From Xenorhabdus indica (GTDB lineage Bacteria > Pseudomonadota > Gammaproteobacteria > Enterobacterales > Enterobacteriaceae): DNA of 64,000 bases. A model generated the notes under the pieces. That model was not told the origin of the DNA and did no database searches. It saw only the letters and a program-made list of their open reading frames with translations. This document shows, in pieces, positions 1 through 7,886 of the stretch (position 1 is the first letter of the stretch; every line of letters starts with the position of its first letter). The stretch spans positions 30,779 through 94,778 of the forward strand of contig NZ_NKHP01000018.1 of assembly GCF_014467235.1 (NCBI RefSeq), read 5' to 3'. Made by a program: the position numbers and the translations under genes.

Positions 1-2
1 AA

Positions 3-326
3 ATTAGCGGTCGTATCAATGAGATTGTGCGGACGATTTCTGGGGCAGGGATAATCATGCAGCCATCACCTCGGGATCTGGAGACACCGGAGCTACGGCC
101 GTTCCTCGAACGTTATATGCGAGGGAAGTCATGTAGCGTGGATTTTAAATCACGCCTGTTTCGCTTTGCCTGGGAAATGGTAGCGGATGCCTTTGGTAGC
201 CGACAGGATATTTATGAGTTATGGAATCGAGGCGATGTTGTACGCAACCGTATCCATCTCTATAAAACGCTTGGCGCAAGAGAAGAGATTGAAAACCATA
301 TTAGGCAATTGATCGATATCTATTAA
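3..326 (+). CDS. HpaB-type flavin-dependent hydroxylase, C-terminal part (5' end outside window)
   Basis: The reading frame is open from base 3 to the stop at 326, so only the last 107 or so residues are visible. They match the C-terminal helical domain of the 4-hydroxyphenylacetate 3-monooxygenase (HpaB/PvcC) family, including the stretch QPSPRDLETPELRPFLERY and the closing helix with the RIHLYKTLGAREEIE pattern. The family uses reduced FAD to ortho-hydroxylate phenols, and members in secondary-metabolite clusters act on tyrosine-like or aromatic precursors. A GTG at 27 is only an internal codon: in-frame coding continues upstream of it. It is followed at 405 by an exporter gene and sits at the start of a run of biosynthetic genes, so a role in making an aromatic natural product is inferred. 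Confidence 0.75.
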   Translation: MSGRINEIVRTISGAGIIMQPSPRDLETPELRPFLERYMRGKSCSVDFKSRLFRFAWEMVADAFGSRQDIYELWNRGDVVRNRIHLYKTLGAREEIENHIRQLIDIY

Positions 327-404
327 ATGAATATTGGGTGTTGCTAACGCGGCCTTTAGGGCTGCGTCTAAATAATATTTTAAAATATAGTGTAGGAGTT
401 CGTT

Positions 405-1748
405 ATGGATAATAAGTCATCTGTATTGCCATTCTCTATTTGGAGTTTGGCGATTCCGATATTTATCGATATGTTATTATCATTTTCGATATTTTTTGTT
501 GATTCGTTATTTTTGAGTCATGTTTCAACGACGATGGCTGCGTCGGTTGGCGCTATTATTCCCATCTTTGTTATTTTTGTCCTGTTATTTATGATGATGG
601 CTCAGGGAGCAATTAACGTAGGTGGGCAAATTATTGGTTCTGGTAAATTAGAAAAGCTTGATCTTAATTGGAGTGGCATTCTAATTATTAATGCATCCTT
701 AGGCGGAATTGTCTTTTTAGTATTATTTTTCGGTTCTTTTCCCTTAGCTGAGGCTATAGGGTTAAAGAATAATGAAGTGCTGTTTGCCGGTGAGTATCTT
801 AAATATATTTCTATTGCACTATGGTTTATGGCAATCAAGTTTTCACTCAGTGCTATTTGCATGGCTCAGGGAAAAACACAATATAACTTATATGCTGGAA
901 TAATTGCAAATGGGTTAAATGTTATTTTAAATTTAGTCTTTGTTATTTATTTCAAACTAGGACTGATGGGGGTTATTTTTGCCACTATTATTTCTCAGGC
1001 AGTTGTGTGCTTATATTATTTTCTGCTGGTGACGCAGAAATTACAGGCCAGATTTCCACTGAAGGCGCTATTTGCTCAGCCGGCAGCAATATTAAAACCG
1101 ATCTTGGCGATTGGTGTTCCTGCCGCCGTTCAGCCGATTACCGTTGAAGCAGGCATGCTGGTATTGTCTATATTTACCATTAGCCTAGGCGAAACAGCAA
1201 TGGCGTCGCGGATATTCGTGATGAATCTGCTGACTTTGACAATTTGCTGGTCTTCCGCCATGTCAATTGCTAACCAGATCATGATCTCTCATCTCTATGG
1301 AGCCAAGCAGTATGATCTCATTAAGCAACAGGTAGACCGCAATTTACGGTTAGCAATGCTGGGGAGTCTGCTTGCCATCGTGTTAATCCTACTGTGCGGT
1401 AAACCTCTATTGGGGCTGTTCACCAGTAATGTAGATATCATTAATACGGGGATGGTATTGCTCGTTTTATGTGTTGCTATTGAACCTTTTCGCAGCGCCG
1501 CTATGGTGATCTCATATAGCCTGAAAGCGACAGGAGATGCCAATTTTCCGGCTTGGGTAGCAGTAGGCAGTACATGGTGTATTGCGGTGCCTCTGGGTTA
1601 TTTTTTAGGCATTAACTTATCGTTGGGCATTGCGGGATTATGGATTGGATTACTGTGTGATGAGGTGTTTAGGAGTGCAATGAATAACGCTCGTTGGCTG
1701 TCTGGGAAATGGAAGGCTTCTCACCTGAAATATTTAGAAACTGAGTAA
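405..1748 (+). CDS. MATE-family multidrug/metabolite efflux transporter
   Basis: 447 residues, about the usual MATE length, with roughly twelve hydrophobic segments arranged as two similar halves. The N-terminal part (IWSLAIPIFIDMLLS, residues 11-25) and the second half (LKPILAIGVPAAVQP, around residue 230) look like the paired first helices of MATE bundles. These inner-membrane antiporters export organic compounds using a Na+ or H+ gradient. A Shine-Dalgarno (TAGGAG) lies just before the ATG. It is co-directional with the HpaB-like gene upstream and a DoxX-like gene 14 bases downstream, so it probably exports the product of this cluster. The family assignment is firm; the substrate is not readable from sequence. 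Confidence 0.85.
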   Translation: MDNKSSVLPFSIWSLAIPIFIDMLLSFSIFFVDSLFLSHVSTTMAASVGAIIPIFVIFVLLFMMMAQGAINVGGQIIGSGKLEKLDLNWSGILIINASLGGIVFLVLFFGSFPLAEAIGLKNNEVLFAGEYLKYISIALWFMAIKFSLSAICMAQGKTQYNLYAGIIANGLNVILNLVFVIYFKLGLMGVIFATIISQAVVCLYYFLLVTQKLQARFPLKALFAQPAAILKPILAIGVPAAVQPITVEAGMLVLSIFTISLGETAMASRIFVMNLLTLTICWSSAMSIANQIMISHLYGAKQYDLIKQQVDRNLRLAMLGSLLAIVLILLCGKPLLGLFTSNVDIINTGMVLLVLCVAIEPFRSAAMVISYSLKATGDANFPAWVAVGSTWCIAVPLGYFLGINLSLGIAGLWIGLLCDEVFRSAMNNARWLSGKWKASHLKYLETE

Positions 1749-1762
1749 ATAAGGAATATTAC

Positions 1763-2128
1763 ATGAATATTTTACGTATTTTTTTTGGCTTATTTTTAAT
1801 CTTTTTTGGTTTAAATCACCAGTTTCACTTTTTCCCTGAACCACCATGGCCGGTTGACGCAATGAATTTTTTGTCGGCATTACGTGCAACGGGATATATG
1901 AATGAGATTATTATGCTTACCGATGTTATCGCTGGCGCTTTGTTAGTTATTAATATATTGACGCCATTAGCATTGTTATTAAGTGCCAGTATTTTGGTGC
2001 ATTCATTACTCTTTCATTTTTTTCTTGCACCTGAAACGGTGTTATTTGCTGCGATAGGTGCCGGTATTAATATGGTGCTGATATATGTTCATCGCAAACG
2101 TTTTTATCCGCTGTTTATCGTTCAGTAA
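1763..2128 (+). CDS. DoxX-like small membrane protein
   Basis: 121 residues with four hydrophobic segments (about residues 2-20, 45-66, 67-85 and 92-110) and an N-terminal segment followed by FGLNHQFHF, the layout of DoxX/DoxD-type membrane proteins. Biochemical roles in this family are poorly defined; some members are linked to redox or quinone chemistry. It lies 14 bases after the MATE gene and 30 bases before the synthase-like gene, so it is probably in the same transcript. A function in the pathway cannot be stated from the sequence. Confidence 0.6.
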   Translation: MNILRIFFGLFLIFFGLNHQFHFFPEPPWPVDAMNFLSALRATGYMNEIIMLTDVIAGALLVINILTPLALLLSASILVHSLLFHFFLAPETVLFAAIGAGINMVLIYVHRKRFYPLFIVQ

Positions 2129-2158
2129 TCTACATTTTATTAAATAAGGAATATTATT

Positions 2159-3382
2159 ATGGCAATTGATGTTATTAATGTGACTACGCGCGCTGTGGAA
2201 AAAAGCAGTAAACGTGAATATCGTAGTAATAATCTATTACCTTTACTTTGGTATGATATGACTGCTGTTGAAAAAGAAGATGAAGAGACTAAGTCAGTAG
2301 CTGATCGCACTTTTCATCAATATTATTCAGGGTATTTAATTAATCTTTCACAAGCAGACGCATTTTTAAGTAAAAAATATTTTCGCCATGAGGTTGCAAT
2401 AAAAATAGAAAAATTAGAAGAGCTTAATGAGCTATTTAAGAAGTTAGAGAAAACGCCAAATGAGAAACTAATCATTCTTAGCAAGAAGAATGAAATATTA
2501 CAGTTGGCAAAGAGTAAAAATATAAAAACCTGCTTTTATATTTTTGTAAATGATAAAGCAACTTTGCATCAGGCGATTGCTTTCGGTCAGCAACATTCTT
2601 ATGTACTAATTAAATTCAAAGATCCCACCAATATTCCTCTAGAGCTGGTGATTGCTGAACTACAACACACCAAGACCGTGGTAATTAAAGAAATTGATGA
2701 TCATGAACACGTTGATGATGTCGTTAATTCTATGAGTACGATGGAATTTGGCGTGGAGGGAGTTCTGTTCACCCCGCTGAAGAGTAGTACTGTCGATCGT
2801 ATGTTTAAACGTGTTGAGGAAGTATTTATGGGCCAGCTTACGTTGGAACCGGCAGAAATCTTTGAAACACGTCCGGTTGGCGATGGTATCCGTGGCTGCA
2901 TCGACCTTTCCCTGATGTTTAATGAAGATGAGGGCATTTTAGTCGGATCAACCTCGCAAGGTGGATTTCTCTGCTGTCCGGAAGTCTTTGAGATGCCCTA
3001 CATGAATAAACGGGAGTTCCGCATCAATGCAGGAGGGGTTCATAGCTACGTGTTTACCAACGGCAACCGCACGCAATACATTTCAGAGCTACGCAGCGGC
3101 GATAGCGCGATGGTTGTCGATATGAAAGGCCAGACCAAACCTATCCCTGTTGGGCGAGTGAAGTTGGAAAAACGCCCACTACGCATTATCCGTGCTCGCT
3201 TTGCCAGCGGTGAGGAGATCAGCATTTTGATGCAGGATGACTGGCACGTACGAATTTTCTCTGATCAAGGCAAGCCTCTGCATCTCACCGACCTTAAACC
3301 CGGCGTCAAGGTGAAAGCCTATAAAGCGAATTCAGGCCGCCACGTCGGGGTGCCGGTGAGTGAGTTTATCGAAGAAGTCTAA
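2159..3382 (+). CDS. 3-dehydroquinate synthase II / 3-amino-4-hydroxybenzoate synthase family protein
   Basis: 407 residues. The C-terminal two thirds carries the signature of the archaeal-type dehydroquinate synthase (DHQS-II) family: VGDGIRGCIDLSLMF, EGILVGSTSQGGFLCC, FRINAGGVHSYV and VGRVKLEKRPL. Family members are either DHQS-II of the alternative shikimate route or GriH-like enzymes that cyclise a C7 aminoketone to 3-amino-4-hydroxybenzoate. An enterobacterium already has AroB, so in this setting a dedicated aromatic building-block enzyme is more likely (inference). The N-terminal 60 residues are poorly conserved and AT-rich. No GriI-like aldolase partner is visible, but the cluster continues beyond the window's left edge. 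Which reaction it catalyses is open. Confidence 0.75.
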   Translation: MAIDVINVTTRAVEKSSKREYRSNNLLPLLWYDMTAVEKEDEETKSVADRTFHQYYSGYLINLSQADAFLSKKYFRHEVAIKIEKLEELNELFKKLEKTPNEKLIILSKKNEILQLAKSKNIKTCFYIFVNDKATLHQAIAFGQQHSYVLIKFKDPTNIPLELVIAELQHTKTVVIKEIDDHEHVDDVVNSMSTMEFGVEGVLFTPLKSSTVDRMFKRVEEVFMGQLTLEPAEIFETRPVGDGIRGCIDLSLMFNEDEGILVGSTSQGGFLCCPEVFEMPYMNKREFRINAGGVHSYVFTNGNRTQYISELRSGDSAMVVDMKGQTKPIPVGRVKLEKRPLRIIRARFASGEEISILMQDDWHVRIFSDQGKPLHLTDLKPGVKVKAYKANSGRHVGVPVSEFIEEV

Positions 3383-3450
3383 GCTCTGTATCCCACCGTA
3401 GTGAACTACGGCGGTAGATAACTAAACATTCTTATTAATGGAGAAGAATA

Positions 3451-4218
3451 ATGTCTACGTCTCATGCTTGGGCTGGGCTGTCTCGTCACGCTCAAAACGA
3501 ACAAATGAAAATGGTGGTATTTCCCTTTGCGGGAGGCAATGCCACGGCATTTCATTCTTGGCTGCGGGATTTGCCGGGGCATGATTGGCTTTCCCTCGAT
3601 ATTTTGCAGTTGCCGGGGCGTGCTGACAGGGCCAGCGAAGCTTTACTGACTGATTTTAATGAGATAGTTGAAGATATTTTCCCTGATCTCGTCCGGCTGG
3701 CAAGTGAAGGGCCGCTATTGATGATGGGCTACAGCATGGGGGCTTGTCTGGCTTATGAACTAACGCTGCGGTTGGAGCAACGTTGTGGGGTATCTCCGGT
3801 TGGATTGCTGCTGGCGGCGCGTAAAGCACCCGCTTTTCATTCTGTAACAGAAGGGCGGCGGCATTTTGACCAAGAACGAATGCGCCAAGAAGTCCGCCAG
3901 TTAGGGGGAACACCGGAGGCAGTACTGCGCAATCCTGAGGTTTTTGAGCACTTTTATAAGGTGTTATCTGCGGATTTTCAAGCGCTAGAAAGCTACCGAC
4001 CCGCTCTTAATTCTATGGTACAGGCTCCGATCGCTGTGATAGGGGGAATCGACGATCCGGAAACGGATATCGGGCAACTCTATGCCTGGCAGCGCCATAC
4101 CCACAGCTCATTTGATTTACACATGCTGAAAGGCGGACATTTTTTTATTCAAACCGAAAAACAGGCGTTGTTAAGGTTGCTTCACCATTACGCGGTCATT
4201 TTCAAAGATCGTTTTTAA
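3451..4218 (+). CDS. Type II thioesterase (NRPS/PKS editing)
   Basis: 255-residue alpha/beta hydrolase of the GrsT/RifR type. Visible features: FPFAGGNATAFHSW near the N-terminus (oxyanion side), nucleophile elbow GYSMGA at about residue 92, an acidic residue in GIDDPETDI and the histidine in KGGHFFIQ near the C-terminus, completing a Ser-Asp-His triad. Such enzymes remove misloaded acyl groups from carrier proteins of assembly lines. The start follows a good GGAGAAG ribosome-binding site. It lies 17 bases before a malonyl transferase gene, so the locus serves a carrier-protein-based assembly line, most of which must lie to the left of the window. Confidence 0.85.
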   Translation: MSTSHAWAGLSRHAQNEQMKMVVFPFAGGNATAFHSWLRDLPGHDWLSLDILQLPGRADRASEALLTDFNEIVEDIFPDLVRLASEGPLLMMGYSMGACLAYELTLRLEQRCGVSPVGLLLAARKAPAFHSVTEGRRHFDQERMRQEVRQLGGTPEAVLRNPEVFEHFYKVLSADFQALESYRPALNSMVQAPIAVIGGIDDPETDIGQLYAWQRHTHSSFDLHMLKGGHFFIQTEKQALLRLLHHYAVIFKDRF

Positions 4219-4235
4219 TAGAGGAATGAAAATCA

Positions 4236-5096
4236 ATGTTGACCATTATGTTTCCAGGGCAGGGTTCACAATTTAAAGGTATGGGGGCAGAGTTGTTTGC
4301 TCGCTACCCTCGTCAGGTAAAGGAAGCCAGTGAAGTTGCAGGCTACGATCTGGCTGAACTGTGCAACGAAGGAGGCAAACGTTTAACGCAGACGGAGTTT
4401 GCCCAAGTTGCCCTATTTGTTGTTAACGCGTTAAGCCATCTCGAAGCTAAGGATAAAGGGATAAAAGCGGATTTTTTGCTGGGGCACTCTTTAGGCGAGT
4501 TTAATGCGCTGTTTGCTGCGGGTGTGTTTGACTTCGCCACGGGGGTTGCGGTGGTAAAAAAACGTGCTGAATTAATGGCCAGTGTTCGGGATGGTGGAAC
4601 GATGGCGGCGATTTTGAATGTTGAACGCTCGGCTGTGCAGCAACTGATTGAACAGTACTCTGGTGTTTATATTGCAAATGAGAACTCACCGGAGCAAACG
4701 GTGATTTCCGGTAATAATACGGCTATGCGTGGTATTGAACAGGCAATATTACAACAGGGAACGGGTAAATACGTTCCTTTAGCCGTATCTGGCCCGTTTC
4801 ATACGCCGCTGATGGCAGAAATCAGTACTGCGTTTGAGGAGTATCTCGGGCAGTTTCACTTTAACCCACCGTCAATCCCCGTGATTGCTAATGCAACCAG
4901 CCAGCCTTATAGAGCAACAAGTATAACGGAGAACTTAGTCAGACAACTGACTGAGCCTGTTCATTGGCAGTCATGCATTGAATTTGTTTACCGGCAGGGG
5001 CCCATGCTCTTTATCGAATTAGGGGCAAAAACGGTTCTATCTAAATTTATGGGCTCACTCTTTGATGCTTATTCATCACTGTCTGACGATATTTAG
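4236..5096 (+). CDS. Malonyl-CoA:ACP transacylase, discrete (trans-acting)
   Basis: 286 residues of the FabD-like acyltransferase fold: GQGSQ at the N-terminus (oxyanion), active-site GHSLGEFNAL at about residue 87, and the catalytic histidine in GPFHTPLM at about residue 190. It loads malonyl units onto carrier proteins. As a stand-alone gene beside a type II thioesterase it looks like the trans-AT of a PKS or hybrid cluster rather than the housekeeping fabD, which normally sits between fabH and fabG. It starts 17 bases after the thioesterase stop and is followed after 9 bases by the cupin fusion gene. Confidence 0.85.
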   Translation: MLTIMFPGQGSQFKGMGAELFARYPRQVKEASEVAGYDLAELCNEGGKRLTQTEFAQVALFVVNALSHLEAKDKGIKADFLLGHSLGEFNALFAAGVFDFATGVAVVKKRAELMASVRDGGTMAAILNVERSAVQQLIEQYSGVYIANENSPEQTVISGNNTAMRGIEQAILQQGTGKYVPLAVSGPFHTPLMAEISTAFEEYLGQFHFNPPSIPVIANATSQPYRATSITENLVRQLTEPVHWQSCIEFVYRQGPMLFIELGAKTVLSKFMGSLFDAYSSLSDDI

Positions 5097-5105
5097 GAAA
5101 TTTTT

Positions 5106-6140
5106 ATGATCAATATTATCAAGCGCGCTTCTATTCCAGAAATTAACTCCATTTTTATTGCAGGGAAAGAGCACAAAATCGGCGCAGTGCAGCCTTTAGC
5201 GCATAGCGCTATTTTTCGTCATTTTAGAAAAGATAACGAACCACTTAGCATTAGTTTTACACGTCTTGAAAAGGGTGAAACACATCAGGTGCATCAGCAC
5301 AGTGTAGATAGTATGGTTATCGTTATGGCTGGTAAGGCAACGCTGCTGGGGGATGCTACCGATAAGATTGAAACGGGTGATGTAGTCTGTATTCCTGCCG
5401 GGTGCTGGCACGGCTTTTGTTGCGATCTCGGCGAGCCGTTAGATGCTTTATCCGTGCAGTATGAACCGTTGGCTCTGTTTGAAAAAGAGGCTGATATTGT
5501 GTTTACTCCTCAGTTAACTCCTTATCAAGCGCTGCTAAATTTTAACGAGCAGTGGTGCGCAAAGGTGGAAAAAACACAGTTCTTTTCGCTATTTAGAGAA
5601 GGGCAGATCCAAACTGAACACCACATGACTCTCTTTAAAACCCGTCTGAGGCAGTGGTCTGAAATTTTCCAGTACATCATGTATGCGCGCCAATCTACCG
5701 TGGTGGATCCTACGTTTCGATCTTTATTTCTTGAACATTTTCAAGAAGAGTTAGGCCATGACGAATTATTACCTAAGAGCCAAGAATGGGATGCTAAAAT
5801 TGATTCATATGGTAATTGGTTTGTGTTAAAAATGTTCCAGCTTGATAATGTGGAAAAATTGGCTGTCGTTCATCTGGTGCTAGAAAAGTGTGCAGATGCC
5901 TTCCATTGGTTGGCTAAGAATACTTCTGAGCAGCCTGGTGAGTATATAGAGGCACATGCAACGTTAGATCACGGGCACGCTTTGCTGGGGAGTGAACTCT
6001 ATCAAGATATCACTCACCAACGCAGCATTGAATTACAGGCAATCTGCGAACAGGCGTGGCAAGTTATGCAGCTGCTCTTGGATCGAATTGCGACTTTAAC
6101 ACTGGAGGCAATTGAACAAGACGAGGCTGTTTCGGCGTAG
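5106..6140 (+). CDS. Cupin domain fused to haem-oxygenase-like diiron oxygenase (HDO) domain
   Basis: 344 residues in two parts. Residues 20-125 form a cupin: HQVHQHSVDSMVIVMAG followed by GDVVCIPAGCWHGF gives the usual His/His/Glu-or-Asp/His metal site. Residues 150-335 are helical with HFQEELGHDE and EAHATLDHGHALL, an arrangement typical of iron-containing redox enzymes with the haem-oxygenase fold, which bind two irons and perform N-oxygenation or C-C cleavage. A protein joining both metal folds is unusual. It follows the acyltransferase gene closely, so a tailoring oxidation of the cluster product is inferred. The HDO assignment rests on spaced Glu/His motifs only; the reaction is unknown. 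Confidence 0.55.
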   Translation: MINIIKRASIPEINSIFIAGKEHKIGAVQPLAHSAIFRHFRKDNEPLSISFTRLEKGETHQVHQHSVDSMVIVMAGKATLLGDATDKIETGDVVCIPAGCWHGFCCDLGEPLDALSVQYEPLALFEKEADIVFTPQLTPYQALLNFNEQWCAKVEKTQFFSLFREGQIQTEHHMTLFKTRLRQWSEIFQYIMYARQSTVVDPTFRSLFLEHFQEELGHDELLPKSQEWDAKIDSYGNWFVLKMFQLDNVEKLAVVHLVLEKCADAFHWLAKNTSEQPGEYIEAHATLDHGHALLGSELYQDITHQRSIELQAICEQAWQVMQLLLDRIATLTLEAIEQDEAVSA

Positions 6141-6161
6141 TTAAAACAGTGAGGAAGAGGC

Positions 6162-6773
6162 GTGAGTAAGCTATATCAGGGGATGAGTCAAGAAGAGTTT
6201 GACGGTGGTTATTTTTATGCTACAGAGCTTAAGGCGTTTGCTAAAACTTTGGGCATTACCGTGGGTAATCTGAAAAAAAATGAGCTTGAATTGCACATTA
6301 AGGCACATTTATTTGGTTATTCTGGCGAGCTTCCCGTTGCCGTTCCTAATAGAAAGAATAGCGCAGCCCGTGATTTACTCACGCTGGATACCCCCGTGGT
6401 TAACTATGTTAGTGACAAAAAGACCAAATCATTTTTACTGGCCGCCGTTAAGCAACAGTTTGGCGCATTAGCGGATAAATCCGGCCAATGGTACTGGCTT
6501 AATAGCTGGCGCAAGCAATGCATTATTGATGGAAAAACAATTACTTACGGTGATTTAGTGGTCCACTTGGCTAACCTGAAAAAAACGCAGGGGAGGTTAC
6601 CGCAAATCCCATCAGCCAGAATGAATAACTTTATCAGTGATTACATCTCAGACAGTGAAAACCAAGGAAGTGGTAAGAATGAAGCTCTACAGGCATGGTT
6701 TGAGCTGAAAGCGAGTCCTTTACCCAAAACGTACCAAGCTTATAAAGATGCTAAGGCTTTATTAGCAAAATAA
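6162..6773 (+). CDS. SAP-domain / DUF6434-like protein
   Basis: 203 residues beginning at GTG, chosen because GAGGAAGAG lies directly upstream. Residues 15-55 form a helix-extended-helix pattern like a SAP nucleic-acid-binding motif (TELKAFAKTLGI ... LKKNELELHIKAHL). Residues 75-140 resemble the DUF6434 domain that often follows SAP (TPVVNYVSDKKTKSFLL ... WYWLNSWRKQCI). Function is unknown; a regulatory or DNA-binding role is possible. It is co-directional with the biosynthetic genes and followed by the GyrI-like gene 15 bases later; both may be passengers at the edge of the cluster. Confidence 0.55.
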   Translation: MSKLYQGMSQEEFDGGYFYATELKAFAKTLGITVGNLKKNELELHIKAHLFGYSGELPVAVPNRKNSAARDLLTLDTPVVNYVSDKKTKSFLLAAVKQQFGALADKSGQWYWLNSWRKQCIIDGKTITYGDLVVHLANLKKTQGRLPQIPSARMNNFISDYISDSENQGSGKNEALQAWFELKASPLPKTYQAYKDAKALLAK

Positions 6774-6788
6774 AAGGAGATTGTTAAG

Positions 6789-7247
6789 ATGAAAATTGTT
6801 GATTGCCCAGCTCTGTCTTTAGTAGGGGTATCTACGCGTACAAAAAATGCTCATGAAATGGATGCTGCGACAGCGAAAATTATGCCACTTTGGCAACATT
6901 TCTATCAGGATATCTATCCTAAGCGGTTGTCAGGCGATATTGTCTATGGCGTTTATTCTAACTATGAATCTGGTGCAAACGGGCTGTTTGACGTGATTGC
7001 CGGAGTAAAAGAGCATGAAAATGACAACAGTCTGGCAGATTATTCATTTAATAAGATCGAGCTGGCAGCAGGCCGATATGTCATTTTCTCTGGTTTGGCG
7101 GGTGAGGATAATCCCGTTTTCCAACTATGGCAGCAGGTATGGCAATATTTTGAACAACCCGACTGCTCACATCAGCGTAGCTGGAAGACGGACTATGAAG
7201 TCTTTCACCAAGATGGGAAGATAGAGTTATTTATAGGGGTAGAATAA
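6789..7247 (+). CDS. GyrI-like / AraC effector-binding domain protein
   Basis: 152 residues resembling the stand-alone effector-binding domain of GyrI and AraC/BmrR-type regulators: an N-terminal beta strand (LSLVGVSTRT), a central VYGVYSNYESGANGLFDVIAGV strand pair and the closing YEVFHQDGKIELFIGV strand. Such domains bind hydrophobic small molecules; alone they can act as drug-binding or gyrase-protecting proteins. No DNA-binding domain is present. Placed last in the cluster, it may bind the product as self-protection, which is speculative. The start has AGGAG about 9 bases upstream. Confidence 0.65.
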   Translation: MKIVDCPALSLVGVSTRTKNAHEMDAATAKIMPLWQHFYQDIYPKRLSGDIVYGVYSNYESGANGLFDVIAGVKEHENDNSLADYSFNKIELAAGRYVIFSGLAGEDNPVFQLWQQVWQYFEQPDCSHQRSWKTDYEVFHQDGKIELFIGVE

Positions 7248-7608
7248 TTATGATGCATTTATTAGGGACTGTCCATTTCATTAGTACATGAAGGACTGTT
7301 TGCTCTGAAATGCCAGCAGTCTCTCCTTTATTACTCAACAACCACCGACTAAAGTCGGTGGTTGTTGAGTTAATTTAAACTTAAGATTGAGATAAAGAAC
7401 CTATTACAATTCAGTGTCATATTGCCGTTTGATAATTTTTATCTGTTTTGGTGAAACAGATATTTAATTGAACTGAAAATATCCGGTAAAAAATAAAGAA
7501 CAAGGTAAAACAAAAAGTTGACCGGGATTGATGCAATCATTAACCTATTTCTTGTTATTTCAGTGATCCCATCGCCTGCAAGGATCACCCATCGGGTGGC
7601 GAAACAAA
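7248..7608. other. Non-coding stretch after the first gene cluster
   Basis: No gene is supportable here. It holds the long palindrome at 7333-7370 and, from about 7554, the left half of a repeat that is split by the IS1111-group element starting at 7609. Confidence 0.6.
7333..7370. repeat. Perfect 18-bp inverted repeat with 2-base spacer
   Basis: The arms (7333-7350 and 7353-7370) are exact reverse complements separated by AA, containing the core CCACCGACT / AGTCGGTGG. No clear T-run follows, so it is not a classic intrinsic terminator, although it could terminate transcription of the upstream operon. Palindromes of this kind also mark IS200/IS605 ends, but no TnpA or TnpB is present. Confidence 0.6.
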
Positions 7609-7623
7609 TCTATGGTCTTCCCC

Positions 7624-7886
7624 GTTTTTGCAACACTCATTTTGATGTATGGTTGGCTTGCTTAAATCTATCCGGCGTCTCTATGAGTATAGATGCCCGC
7701 GCCACGATGAGTTCTGCGCCTGATGAACCTTAAAAACTCCCCGGCTTCAATGAGCCATTTTGTTTCTTAGGTTATTCATCAGGCCGATTGGCCGTTCATG
7801 TCATCAATAATCAGTCTTCGCAAAACCAGATAGGTAACGTGTATTTCACTTTTTAATCATCAAGTTATTGAATCAGTCAGCCTCTA
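7624..7886 (-). ncRNA. Candidate bridge RNA of the IS1111-group element
   Basis: 263 bp between the transposase stop and the left inverted repeat, the place where IS1111-group elements are reported to encode the bridge RNA. A stem (7718-7726 GCCTGATGA with 7776-7784 TCATCAGGC, extended by AACCT/AGGTT) encloses an internal loop capped by a small hairpin (7743-7746 GGCT with 7753-7756 AGCC). One side of the loop, 7733-7740, reads AAAACTCC, equal to the right target flank; the other side, 7758-7766, reads TTTTGTTTC, the reverse complement of the left target flank GAAACAAAA. This is the left/right target-guide layout of a bridge RNA. A second hairpin further downstream in the transcript (7680-7695) contains TCTATG and AGATG, resembling the element's own end sequences, and may be the donor loop. 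Not experimentally shown. Confidence 0.65.
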
